NCBI GenBank assembly: GCA_022573095.1
Contig: JACZUR010000149.1
Coordinates: forward strand, 1-5,831
Direction: 5' to 3'
Length of the DNA: 5,831 nucleotides
Source of the DNA: Gemmatimonadota bacterium
Lineage (GTDB): Bacteria; Gemmatimonadota; Gemmatimonadetes; Gemmatimonadales; GWC2-71-9
Below, piece by piece: positions 1 to 5,831 of the stretch (position 1 is the stretch's first letter; every line of letters begins with the position of its first letter). Under the pieces are notes generated by a model. That model saw only the letters and a program-made list of their open reading frames with translations. It made no database searches and was not told the DNA's origin. The translations under genes were made by a program, and so were the position numbers.

Positions 1-1014
1 CGGGTCGATACTCTGGTCTTCCGAGATCAAGCGAACACGCAAAGTCTGCCCCGCAGTGGCAGGAAGTCTCCAAGCCTGCGCGTATGCGTTATTGGAGAGC
101 AACGCGTCGTCTTCGGTTATTTCGCCGTCGATCTGCTCGCCTGGTTCGATGACTCTATCTTCCGTGGGGAGCAGTGCTACGCTGAAGCCGTTTAGCGCAG
201 TGCCCGTGCCCTGGATGAAGCTATCGGGTCCGCCTGCGCCGCTGCTTGGACATGCTCCGGAATCCAGCGGCGGCGTTCTTTCACTAACTGTGATTTCGAA
301 GTCCCCGCCCGCCGTCGCTGAAAAAGAACTCACTCCGATCGTGTACGTACCCGAGCGGGGAAATCTGACCCGGACACGAGAGTTGCACGCTCCACCATCG
401 TCGTCGTCGGTCAGAACTTCTTCGAGCCCGGGGCCGGACACGTAGAGAAACGTATCGAAGTCCCGGGACGTCAGATCGATGATCCTAATCTCACCGCTCT
501 CGCCGGTGATATGCCAGGCCTGTATATACGAGCCGTCCGGGCAAGTGGCGTCGTCGCCGCCGAGCGTTCCGTGTGCCGTTTCGCCCTGCACAACCTCACG
601 GCCGTTAGTCGGTAAATCGTCGAGCAGGATCTCGCATGCTGCGGCCTCGAAGTCGCCGCCGTGGCCTGGCGCGCAGTTTCTCGGATCGCGGGGAGCGGGC
701 TGTTCATCAGCTGTAAGTACGAATTCGCCGGTCGCAACGCCAACGGTGTTGACCACGACGATGTACTGGCGGTCTCTTCGCGGGGAGAATGAGATGCGCG
801 AGTTGCAATAACCCGCGCCATCGTCGTCACTGAGATCTACTCCCGGCCCCTGGATCCAGAGGAAAGAATCAAAATCCTCAGAGGCAAGGTCAACCGTCAC
901 TTCGCGCTGATCGCCGAGTACGAGCTCCCAAATCTGGAAGTGAGTATCGTCGGTGTCCCATATGTAATCTTGTGCAGTGAGGCGGCCTTCCCTTTCTTCA
1001 CCCACAGTGAGTTG
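1..1014 (-). repeat. Tandem protein repeat: PPC-like domains of about 140 residues
   Basis: Within the left-hand lipoprotein, domain 1 spans about 1014-703, domain 2 about 600-283, and an incomplete domain 3 starts near 156 and is cut by the window edge. Matching landmarks are DFDSFL (97-102) with DFDTFL (234-239), SDDDGAGYCNSR with TDDDDGGACNSR, and linker cysteines 163 and 304. The CNSR cysteines are 140 residues apart and the linker cysteines 141 apart, so the repeating unit includes both the domain and its linker. The repeats are diverged at sequence level, which points to old duplication rather than recent DNA amplification. Confidence 0.75.
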
Positions 1015-1161
1015 CATTCCCGATGATTCCGCGGCCGAGAAGTCGTCTACGTGGCGCATCGCCGCTGTTGGTCTGACGACCATCGGGGTGCGGGCGGATG
1101 CACAGCCCAGGGCTGTGATCAGAACGTATGATAGCATGACTCCAAGGGCAGGTTGTTTCAC
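1..1161 (-). CDS. Lipoprotein with tandem PPC-like domains, 3'-truncated
   Basis: A single frame is open from the GTG at 1161 through the left edge, giving 387 codons with no stop; the C-terminus is outside. GTG is chosen because GGAG lies eight bases upstream; a GTG at 1170, in the same frame, has no room for a ribosome site. The start MKQPALGVML and hydrophobic SYVLITALGC look like a lipoprotein signal with Cys20, though the lipobox ALGC is not ideal. Two full beta-sandwich repeats follow (about 50-153 and 188-293) and a third begins at about 336. They share a GD/GE start, DFDSFL or DFDTFL, GPG, an Asp run, CNSR, and a closing GEFVLT or DFEITV. These are marks of the bacterial pre-peptidase C-terminal (PPC) domain, often found on secreted proteins. 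Every cysteine after Cys20 lies in or between repeats. No catalytic domain is visible; a peptidase or more repeats could follow past the edge. Function unknown. Confidence 0.9.
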   Translation of the reverse strand, partial: MKQPALGVMLSYVLITALGCASARTPMVVRPTAAMRHVDDFSAAESSGMQLTVGEEREGRLTAQDYIWDTDDTHFQIWELVLGDQREVTVDLASEDFDSFLWIQGPGVDLSDDDGAGYCNSRISFSPRRDRQYIVVVNTVGVATGEFVLTADEQPAPRDPRNCAPGHGGDFEAAACEILLDDLPTNGREVVQGETAHGTLGGDDATCPDGSYIQAWHITGESGEIRIIDLTSRDFDTFLYVSGPGLEEVLTDDDDGGACNSRVRVRFPRSGTYTIGVSSFSATAGGDFEITVSERTPPLDSGACPSSGAGGPDSFIQGTGTALNGFSVALLPTEDRVIEPGEQIDGEITEDDALLSNNAYAQAWRLPATAGQTLRVRLISEDQSIDP

Positions 1162-1169
1162 GAATCTCA

Positions 1170-1173
1170 CTCC
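1170..1173 (-). promoter_or_regulatory. Ribosome binding site of the PPC lipoprotein
   Basis: GGAG on the minus strand is followed by eight bases and then the GTG at 1161. This spacing favours the 1161 GTG over the in-frame GTG at 1170, which overlaps the site itself. Confidence 0.6.
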
Positions 1174-1190
1174 GGTTAGAGGTGTCTGAT

Positions 1191-1216
1191 ACCGCGCAAT
1201 TGCAATTTGACCGCGC
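1191..1216. repeat. ACCGCGC direct repeat flanking a 10-base palindrome
   Basis: The heptamer ACCGCGC occurs at 1191-1197 and again at 1210-1216, a 19-base period or nearly two DNA turns. Between them lies the perfect palindrome AATTGCAATT (1198-1207). It sits 30 to 55 bases upstream of the PPC lipoprotein start, where an operator would be plausible, but no known regulator site is recognised and chance is possible. Confidence 0.35.
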
Positions 1217-1245
1217 GTCCTACCTGGCACAATAGCTGAACTATT

Positions 1246-2574
1246 TTAACCCGCGAATGCGTCGGCGATGATCCCGAACTCTTGGTCGGTGACCGTTCTA
1301 ACGTCTAGCAGAACGGCGTCGGATGCGCAGCGTGCGATGATAGGTGGCGAGTGGGACCGCAGTTTCTCCAGTACCGCCTCGCAAGAATCCGTGGCCAGTG
1401 ATACAAGCGTGGTTTCCAGGCGGGCATTGGGAAACGCCCCGCCGCCCACCGAGGAGTGGCCACGAATGAGTTCCGATCCGGGGATTCTTCGCGACAGACG
1501 CCGGGCGCGTTTCTTGAGCGTCGCGCCATCGACCGTCAACATCCGCAGAGTGGGGATTTCGGTGAGCGCCGTATCGCAATCTCTGAATATGGCCAAGGTG
1601 GCTTCTAACCCGGCGATCGCTGTCTTGTCGGCGCGCACCACGCGAGCCAGCGGATTCTTCGAGAGTTGCTCGATGATCTCCGATGAGCCGACTATTATCC
1701 CTGCTTGGGGTCCGCCAAGCAGCTTGTCTCCCGAGAAAATCGTTGTGGCTCCCGCGGTGACACTGTTCCTGACTAGGGGTTCACCGGTGAGTCCGAACTC
1801 CGCAAGATCAATGAGCAATCCGCTACCGACATCGTGAACCACGGCTATATCTGACCGCAGTCCCAACCTCACCAGATCCTCGATAGACACCTCGCTCACA
1901 AATCCGTCGATGGTAAAATTTGAGCGGTGGACCTTCAGTAAACACTTCGTACTGGCAGTGACGGCGTTTTCGTAGTCGGGGAGGTGGGTGCGATTCGTCG
2001 TACCCACTTCGACGAGGTGGCTGTCGCTCTTCGCGATGATATCCGGGAGCCGAAAGGACCCGCCGATTTCGACCAGTTCCCCTCTGGAGATGACGGTCTC
2101 CCCTCCGCCGGCTAGCGTGTTGATTGTGAGCAGCAGAGCTGCCGCGGCGTTGTTGACGACAAGTGCATCTTCCGCCCCAGTGAGTTCCTTCAGTATCGCG
2201 CGCACATGCTTCTGACGCGATCCGCGTGTCCCGGAGGATTCATTGTACTCGAGCGTGCTGTATTCGAGCGTTTTCCAGACGGCGTCCTTGGCGGCGTCCG
2301 CGAGCGGTGCGCGGCCAAGGTTGGTATGCAGAACAACTCCGGTTGCGTTAATCACCCTCTTAAGCGAGAGGGCGCGCCACGTGGCGGTCTCGCTCTCGAC
2401 GGCTGCAAGCCATCCTTCCTCCGGTTCTTTTCCGCCGGCCGCGCGCGCACGGACCAGCACAGCGCGGATCGCGTTCGTTACGACCGTTCGCGGGTGGCTG
2501 TCGATCAGGCCCTTGTTCTCAGCTGCTAAGACCAGGGAACTGACGGAGGGGATCTTCCGGCGGGTATCGTTCAT
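1246..2574 (-). CDS. selA: L-seryl-tRNA(Sec) selenium transferase (selenocysteine synthase)
   Basis: PLP-dependent, fold-type I enzyme that converts Ser-tRNA(Sec) to Sec-tRNA(Sec) in the cytoplasm using selenophosphate from SelD. At 442 residues it is close to the usual bacterial length of about 460. Family marks in order: N-terminal RKIPSVSSLV (6-15) in the tRNA-binding domain; VINATGVVLHTNLGRAPL (74-91); YSTLEYNESSGTRGSR (105-120); GTTNRT (191-196); VHDVGSG (246-252); the PLP-lysine motif FSGDKLLGGPQAG (280-292), with Lys284 as Schiff-base residue; and LARVVRADK (309-317), whose two arginines match active-site arginines described for Aquifex SelA. The C-terminal LLDVRTV is also typical. One oddity is NNAAAA at 141-146 where I expect NNNAAA. 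The ATG at 2574 lacks a close Shine-Dalgarno sequence; AGGAT ends 16 bases upstream inside the preceding gene, so translational coupling is likely. SelB, SelD and tRNA(Sec) genes are not in this window. Confidence 0.97.
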   Translation of the reverse strand: MNDTRRKIPSVSSLVLAAENKGLIDSHPRTVVTNAIRAVLVRARAAGGKEPEEGWLAAVESETATWRALSLKRVINATGVVLHTNLGRAPLADAAKDAVWKTLEYSTLEYNESSGTRGSRQKHVRAILKELTGAEDALVVNNAAAALLLTINTLAGGGETVISRGELVEIGGSFRLPDIIAKSDSHLVEVGTTNRTHLPDYENAVTASTKCLLKVHRSNFTIDGFVSEVSIEDLVRLGLRSDIAVVHDVGSGLLIDLAEFGLTGEPLVRNSVTAGATTIFSGDKLLGGPQAGIIVGSSEIIEQLSKNPLARVVRADKTAIAGLEATLAIFRDCDTALTEIPTLRMLTVDGATLKKRARRLSRRIPGSELIRGHSSVGGGAFPNARLETTLVSLATDSCEAVLEKLRSHSPPIIARCASDAVLLDVRTVTDQEFGIIADAFAG

Positions 2575-2581
2575 TTGTACG

Positions 2582-3790
2582 TCACAGAGAATCCTGGGGT
2601 TCGGCGGCTTCCGCCCGCTCTTCCGCCCGTTCGGCGGTGACCAGAAGTGTGCGAGACTCTTCGACCGCTCCCTCTATGTTGGAAGCGATGGCAACGAAAA
2701 CGTAGCGGCGCTCGTGCAAGAGCGGTTCGATAGTCACAACGTACCAGCTGTCGCTCAACTTCGGTCTCTCCGACAGGATCGCCAGTTGGGGATCTTCAGT
2801 CTCTTCGACCGTGGCCGCGATTGAATCGACTGCGACCGAATCGGGTGCCGCAAGTGAATCGGCCACGGTTACGGCCAGCGCACGCCTGGCGGCGACGAGC
2901 GAGTCGTAAGCTTCTTTGCTCATCACGGAGTCTACCAGCACGGGCTGTGAATCGGGAAGCAGGAGAATTCGCATATCTCCCCTGGCCGGCTCTGCGGGCG
3001 CAAGCATCTGATTGAAGGTCAGGCGTGTCGTTACGCTGTCGATCTGAGCCGCTGCGCGCAGCCTCGGACCGGTTGTATCGTGCGCAAAGGTCCACAGCGT
3101 TGCGGTGGCGCTGCTGTCCAACGAAACCAAGACAGAGTCGAACGCCTCACGGCGATCCCTGCGGCGATTGCCGTTTCCGTCTATCGTCGCCAGGAGTAGA
3201 TAATCTCCTCGTGGGAGAGCCGTTATCCTGAAATTTCCAACGCTGTCCGTGCGTCCTGTATATGTAAGAGAGTCCGGGAGGTGTATCGCTTCGACCAGAG
3301 CACCGACCGCCATCCGTGACTGCTCCCAGTCGACGGCGGTTCCGGAAAGCACGGTTGCCGGGATCGCCCCGCCCGTCGAAAATGTTACGGTCGTCGACGA
3401 GTCGGAGACGTTGTTGCTGAGATCCGTGGCGCCTTTGAGCAGGGTTACGTGGTATACGGTGTTTTGGATCCAACCGTCGCGTGGCTTGACCGCAATGGTG
3501 TTTCTTCGCCACGAGATGCTGAGGCGTTCGTGTCGTGGCGAAATTTCGATCAGTCTTTCGAGTCCGCCCGCCGACCGCTCGCTAACTACTTCGTCGAATC
3601 GGAACTCGACTCTGCCACTGAAGTTGTCCTGGATACTTCCCGAGTCTGGTACGACGCTCACAAGTTCGGGAGGATCGAAATCGGGCGGTCCTCCCGGTGG
3701 GTTGCGTACTGCTGCGCATGCGCCCGCGGCGGCCGCTAGCAGCCCAAGGACCGCAGCTTGTCCGCAATCGTGTCGCGCTGCTCGCGCCAA
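2582..3790 (-). CDS. Ig-like (SbsA-type) domain lipoprotein, function unknown
   Basis: Predicted exported lipoprotein of 402 residues. TTG at 3790 is the only canonical start between an in-frame TGA (3809-3811) and the signal peptide, and it has AAGGAG five bases upstream. Residues 1-25 form a signal peptide: basic start, hydrophobic AAVLGLLAAAAGA, then lipobox AGAC with Cys25. Next comes PGGPPDFDPPELV, typical of Bacteroidetes-type Ig-like lipoproteins. Residues about 38-140 resemble an SbsA/Big_5 Ig domain ending in VTFSTG. Residues about 145-230 look like a carboxypeptidase-regulatory-like beta domain, with an acidic DGNGNRRRDRRE loop (204-215) spaced like an EF-hand. A last beta-rich part (about 238-385) is interrupted by an Ala/Asp/Ser-rich stretch (about 285-333) and ends in an Ala/Glu tail. 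It overlaps valS by 55 bases and stops 7 bases before selA, so co-transcription is likely. The family assignment is good; the biological role is unknown. Confidence 0.88.
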   Translation of the reverse strand: MARAARHDCGQAAVLGLLAAAAGACAAVRNPPGGPPDFDPPELVSVVPDSGSIQDNFSGRVEFRFDEVVSERSAGGLERLIEISPRHERLSISWRRNTIAVKPRDGWIQNTVYHVTLLKGATDLSNNVSDSSTTVTFSTGGAIPATVLSGTAVDWEQSRMAVGALVEAIHLPDSLTYTGRTDSVGNFRITALPRGDYLLLATIDGNGNRRRDRREAFDSVLVSLDSSATATLWTFAHDTTGPRLRAAAQIDSVTTRLTFNQMLAPAEPARGDMRILLLPDSQPVLVDSVMSKEAYDSLVAARRALAVTVADSLAAPDSVAVDSIAATVEETEDPQLAILSERPKLSDSWYVVTIEPLLHERRYVFVAIASNIEGAVEESRTLLVTAERAEERAEAAEPQDSL

Positions 3791-5831
3791 GCTCTCTCCT
3801 TTTCGCGTTCACGCTCAACTACGTCTGCCGGCGCACGCGTCGTGAACGCTGCGTTGGATAGTTTCTTAGTGACGTTAGCCACCTGCTTATCGAGCCGGTC
3901 GTGTTCCTGTCCGAGCCGTTTGCACTCCCTGCGAACATCTACCGCTTCGCCTAGAGATACGAAAACGGACGAACCGTCGGTTAGCACCGAGTGCGACCCC
4001 ACGCCGTCATGGATACTTGCGAACTCGATACTCGATACTTTAGCCAGCCTCTCTATGGTCCCCAGCTCCATCTCGAGAAATTCTCGCGTATCGCCGCCTG
4101 CCGGATTCACCACAATGGAAACGGTTTTCGCATGGGGGACGTTGTATTCCGCGCGGACGTTTCGTACCGCTCCGATCAAGCCCTGAACCAACCCAAAGCC
4201 TCTCTCCGCCTCTTGATCATGCAGTGTTTCGTTTGCCTGCGGCCAGCTTGCGCCTGCAAGTAGTGGTTCCGCGGTTTCAGATAGGTGCGACCACAACTCT
4301 TCAGTTAGGAATGGCATGAGCGGGTGCAGCAGCCGGAGCGAAGTTTCAAACACATACCTCAGGACGCTGCGCGCGACCAGCGCGCCCGGTGCTTCCTCCT
4401 CGAGCCGGATTTTTGCTTGCTCCAGATACCAGTCTGCCAGTTCGTTCCAGATGAACTGGTAGATTCCGCTCGATGCGTCATTGATCCTGAAGTTCTGCAG
4501 CGCCTGTGTAATGCTCGCAACGGAACGCTGGCTCCTGGAAACTATCCAACGATCTGCCAGTTCCAGCTGGCCTCTGTCAATTTCGGTGAGTGGCCGGGTT
4601 TCAGCATCGATCTTTGAGAGTATGAAGCGGCCTACGTTCCACACTTTGTTGGCGAAGTTGCGTCCGACAGCGAAGGTGGCGTCGAGGTCCCGATAATCCA
4701 GCACTACGTCGGCGCCTATCGCGCTTCCCGAGAGCACTGTAAATCTCAGTGCGTCAGCCCCGTATCGATCGACCACTTCGAGCGGATCGATTCCGTTGCC
4801 GAGGGATTTGGACATCTTACGATGTTGTGCGTCTCGTACGATGCCGTTGAAGAACACCGTTCGAAACGGCACATCCCCCATGAACTCTATGCCGATCATT
4901 ACCATCCGTGCGACCCAGAAGAAGATGATGTCGGGTCCGGTTACCAGGGTGTGACCCGGGTAGTAGCGCTCGAGGTCAGGAGTCTTTTCTGGCCAGCCGA
5001 AAGTAGAGAACGGCCACAGCTGAGACGAGAACCACGTATCCAGCACATCCGGGTCCCGCGTGAGACTGCCGCCACACTTGTCGCAGCTGGTGGGATCTTC
5101 CCTGGCAACTATTATCTCTGCGCAATCGTTGCAATACCACGCTGGTATCTGGTGCCCCCACCATAGCTGTCTGGAGATGCACCAATCACGGATGTTGGTC
5201 AGCCACCGCTCGTAGTCGTCACCTCGTCGTTTCGGGACGAACTGAATCTTGTCCTCGTGGTACGCTTTGAGGGCGGGCTCTGCAAGTGGTTTCATCTTGA
5301 CGAACCACTGGTCGCTGAGCCGCGGTTCGATGATCGAGTCACACCTATAGCAGTGACCTATTGCGTGAGAGTGATCTTCGATCTTGACCAGCGCCTGCTG
5401 ATCTTGCAGCGCCGCGACAACTTTCTTCCGTGCAGCGAATCGATCGAGGCCCCGGTATTCTTCGGGAACGTTCTCGTTCAGGCTCGCGTCTTCGTTCATG
5501 ATGTTGATTGCCGGCAGCCCATGTCTCGACGCGATTTCGAAGTCGAGAGGGTCGTGCGCGGGCGTCACCTTTACGGCGCCGGTCCCGAACTCCCGGTCCA
5601 CGCCATCGTCGGCAACGATGGGGATACGTCTGCCCGTGAGCGGTAACTCGATCTCGAGTCCAATAGCGTCCTTGTAGCGTTCGTCTTCCGGGTGTACAGC
5701 AACCGCGGTATCTCCGAGCATCGTTTCCGGGCGTGTGGTTGCTACGATCACTGACTCGATGCTCTTGACGCCGATACCAGCTATCGGGTACCGCAAGTGC
5801 CACAACTTTCCGTCTGTTTCTTCCTTCTCGG
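3736..5831 (-). CDS. valS: Valyl-tRNA synthetase, 5'-truncated by window edge
   Basis: Class I aminoacyl-tRNA synthetase that charges tRNA(Val) with valine in the cytoplasm and edits mischarged threonine. The frame stays open to the right edge, giving 697 visible residues; about 200 N-terminal residues, including the HIGH motif, lie outside. An apparent TTG start at 5805 is internal, since EKEETDGK is encoded just before it and LWHLRYP after it, as expected in this family. In order (visible-residue numbering): editing-domain TTRPET (31-36, bases 5722-5739) and GTGAVKVTPAHDPLDFE (82-98); CxxC at 160/163; WCISRQLWWGHQIPAW (216-231); a probable zinc ribbon with CxxC pairs at 233/236 and 249/252; catalytic KMSKS (338-342, bases 4804-4818); anticodon-binding helices from about 423; and a charged C-terminal coiled coil (about 630-697) that is the ValRS tRNA-binding arm. 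All visible motifs are intact. The coiled-coil arm and editing signature separate it from IleRS and LeuRS. The 3' end overlaps the next gene. Confidence 0.98.
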   Translation of the reverse strand, partial: EKEETDGKLWHLRYPIAGIGVKSIESVIVATTRPETMLGDTAVAVHPEDERYKDAIGLEIELPLTGRRIPIVADDGVDREFGTGAVKVTPAHDPLDFEIASRHGLPAINIMNEDASLNENVPEEYRGLDRFAARKKVVAALQDQQALVKIEDHSHAIGHCYRCDSIIEPRLSDQWFVKMKPLAEPALKAYHEDKIQFVPKRRGDDYERWLTNIRDWCISRQLWWGHQIPAWYCNDCAEIIVAREDPTSCDKCGGSLTRDPDVLDTWFSSQLWPFSTFGWPEKTPDLERYYPGHTLVTGPDIIFFWVARMVMIGIEFMGDVPFRTVFFNGIVRDAQHRKMSKSLGNGIDPLEVVDRYGADALRFTVLSGSAIGADVVLDYRDLDATFAVGRNFANKVWNVGRFILSKIDAETRPLTEIDRGQLELADRWIVSRSQRSVASITQALQNFRINDASSGIYQFIWNELADWYLEQAKIRLEEEAPGALVARSVLRYVFETSLRLLHPLMPFLTEELWSHLSETAEPLLAGASWPQANETLHDQEAERGFGLVQGLIGAVRNVRAEYNVPHAKTVSIVVNPAGGDTREFLEMELGTIERLAKVSSIEFASIHDGVGSHSVLTDGSSVFVSLGEAVDVRRECKRLGQEHDRLDKQVANVTKKLSNAAFTTRAPADVVEREREKERAWREQRDTIADKLRSLGC
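3796..3801 (-). promoter_or_regulatory. Ribosome binding site of the Ig-like lipoprotein, inside valS
   Basis: AAGGAG with a five-base spacer precedes the TTG at 3790 and decides that start. It lies in the part of valS coding for the Glu/Lys/Arg-rich coiled coil, so its purine richness is partly dictated by the ValRS protein. Even so, the spacing is good, and no other canonical start keeps the signal peptide. Confidence 0.6.

Larger units (their letters stand above)
1162..1245. other. Intergenic gap between selA and the PPC lipoprotein
   Basis: This 84-base gap is the only non-coding stretch of any size in the window. It holds the ribosome site of the PPC lipoprotein, a palindrome with flanking direct repeats, and a weak AATAG/CTATT inverted repeat just after the selA stop. 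I see no strong terminator hairpin with a T run and no convincing sigma-70 -35/-10 pair, so the sequence does not settle whether the downstream gene is co-transcribed with selA. Confidence 0.6.

Noticed and set aside
471..830. A 119-codon minus-strand frame inside the left-hand gene
   Set aside because: It overlaps the PPC lipoprotein in another frame, is rich in Arg, Thr and Ser with no recognisable domain, and conflicts with the clear repeat-bearing frame.
1231..1245. AATAG/CTATT inverted repeat after the selA stop as a terminator
   Set aside because: The stem has only five mostly A-T pairs and no following T run, too weak to call.
1162..1248. Possible readthrough fusion of SelA with the PPC lipoprotein
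   Set aside because: The two genes share a frame and the gap is open after the selA TAA, but TAA is a strong stop, the second gene has its own ribosome site and signal peptide, and fusing an enzyme to a buried lipoprotein signal makes no sense.
1268..1837. A 189-codon plus-strand frame opposite selA
   Set aside because: It mirrors the selA codon pattern on the other strand; selA is secured by family motifs along its full length.
2243..2824. A 193-codon plus-strand frame across the selA start and the lipoprotein end
   Set aside because: It is antisense to both genes and has no recognisable motifs.
3249..3845. A 198-codon plus-strand frame opposite the Ig-like lipoprotein and the end of valS
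   Set aside because: It is antisense to two well-supported genes, has a low-complexity Ser/Arg/Ala composition, and shows no domain or good ribosome site.
5803..5805. TTG at 5805 as the start of valS
   Set aside because: The codons before it continue the conserved ValRS sequence (GK before LWHLRYP), and a start here would leave out the HIGH half of the active site.

Overview
The window holds four protein genes, all on the minus strand and read from right to left, with almost no space between the first three. In transcription order they are: the 3' two-thirds of valS (valyl-tRNA synthetase, 5' end beyond the right edge); a cell-envelope lipoprotein with a bacterial Ig-like domain; selA (L-seryl-tRNA(Sec) selenium transferase); and, after an 84-base gap, a second lipoprotein built from tandem PPC-like (bacterial pre-peptidase C-terminal) domains that runs off the left edge. 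No RNA gene, mobile element, CRISPR array or clear terminator was found.

Organism: the DNA is moderately GC-rich. The Ig-like lipoprotein has the start seen in lipoproteins of Bacteroidetes and their relatives: lipobox Cys, then PGGPPD...PPELV, then an SbsA-type Ig domain. The PPC lipoprotein and the GRNFANK type of ValRS also fit the FCB group. My best guess is Gemmatimonadota or a related FCB lineage, with moderate to low confidence and no 16S or other marker to confirm it. The presence of selA implies that the organism makes selenocysteine.

Layout, right to left: 5831-3736 valS; 3790-2582 Ig-like lipoprotein, overlapping valS by 55 bases and starting at TTG; 2574-1246 selA, only 7 bases after the lipoprotein stop; 1245-1162 gap with a small direct repeat around a palindrome; 1161-1 PPC lipoprotein, starting at GTG and open through the left edge. 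The overlap and the 7-base gap suggest that valS, the Ig-like lipoprotein and selA form one transcription unit. The PPC lipoprotein could be the next gene of that unit or have its own control.

How the genes relate: ValRS and SelA both act on tRNA in the cytoplasm, one charging tRNA(Val) and the other converting Ser-tRNA(Sec) to Sec-tRNA(Sec). The two lipoproteins are probably exported envelope proteins of unknown job. No selB, selC or selD is in the window. I see no convincing new multi-gene system. The most useful points are the continuous 387-codon PPC gene at the left edge, its regular cysteine-bearing repeats, and the unusual valS-lipoprotein-selA linkage.
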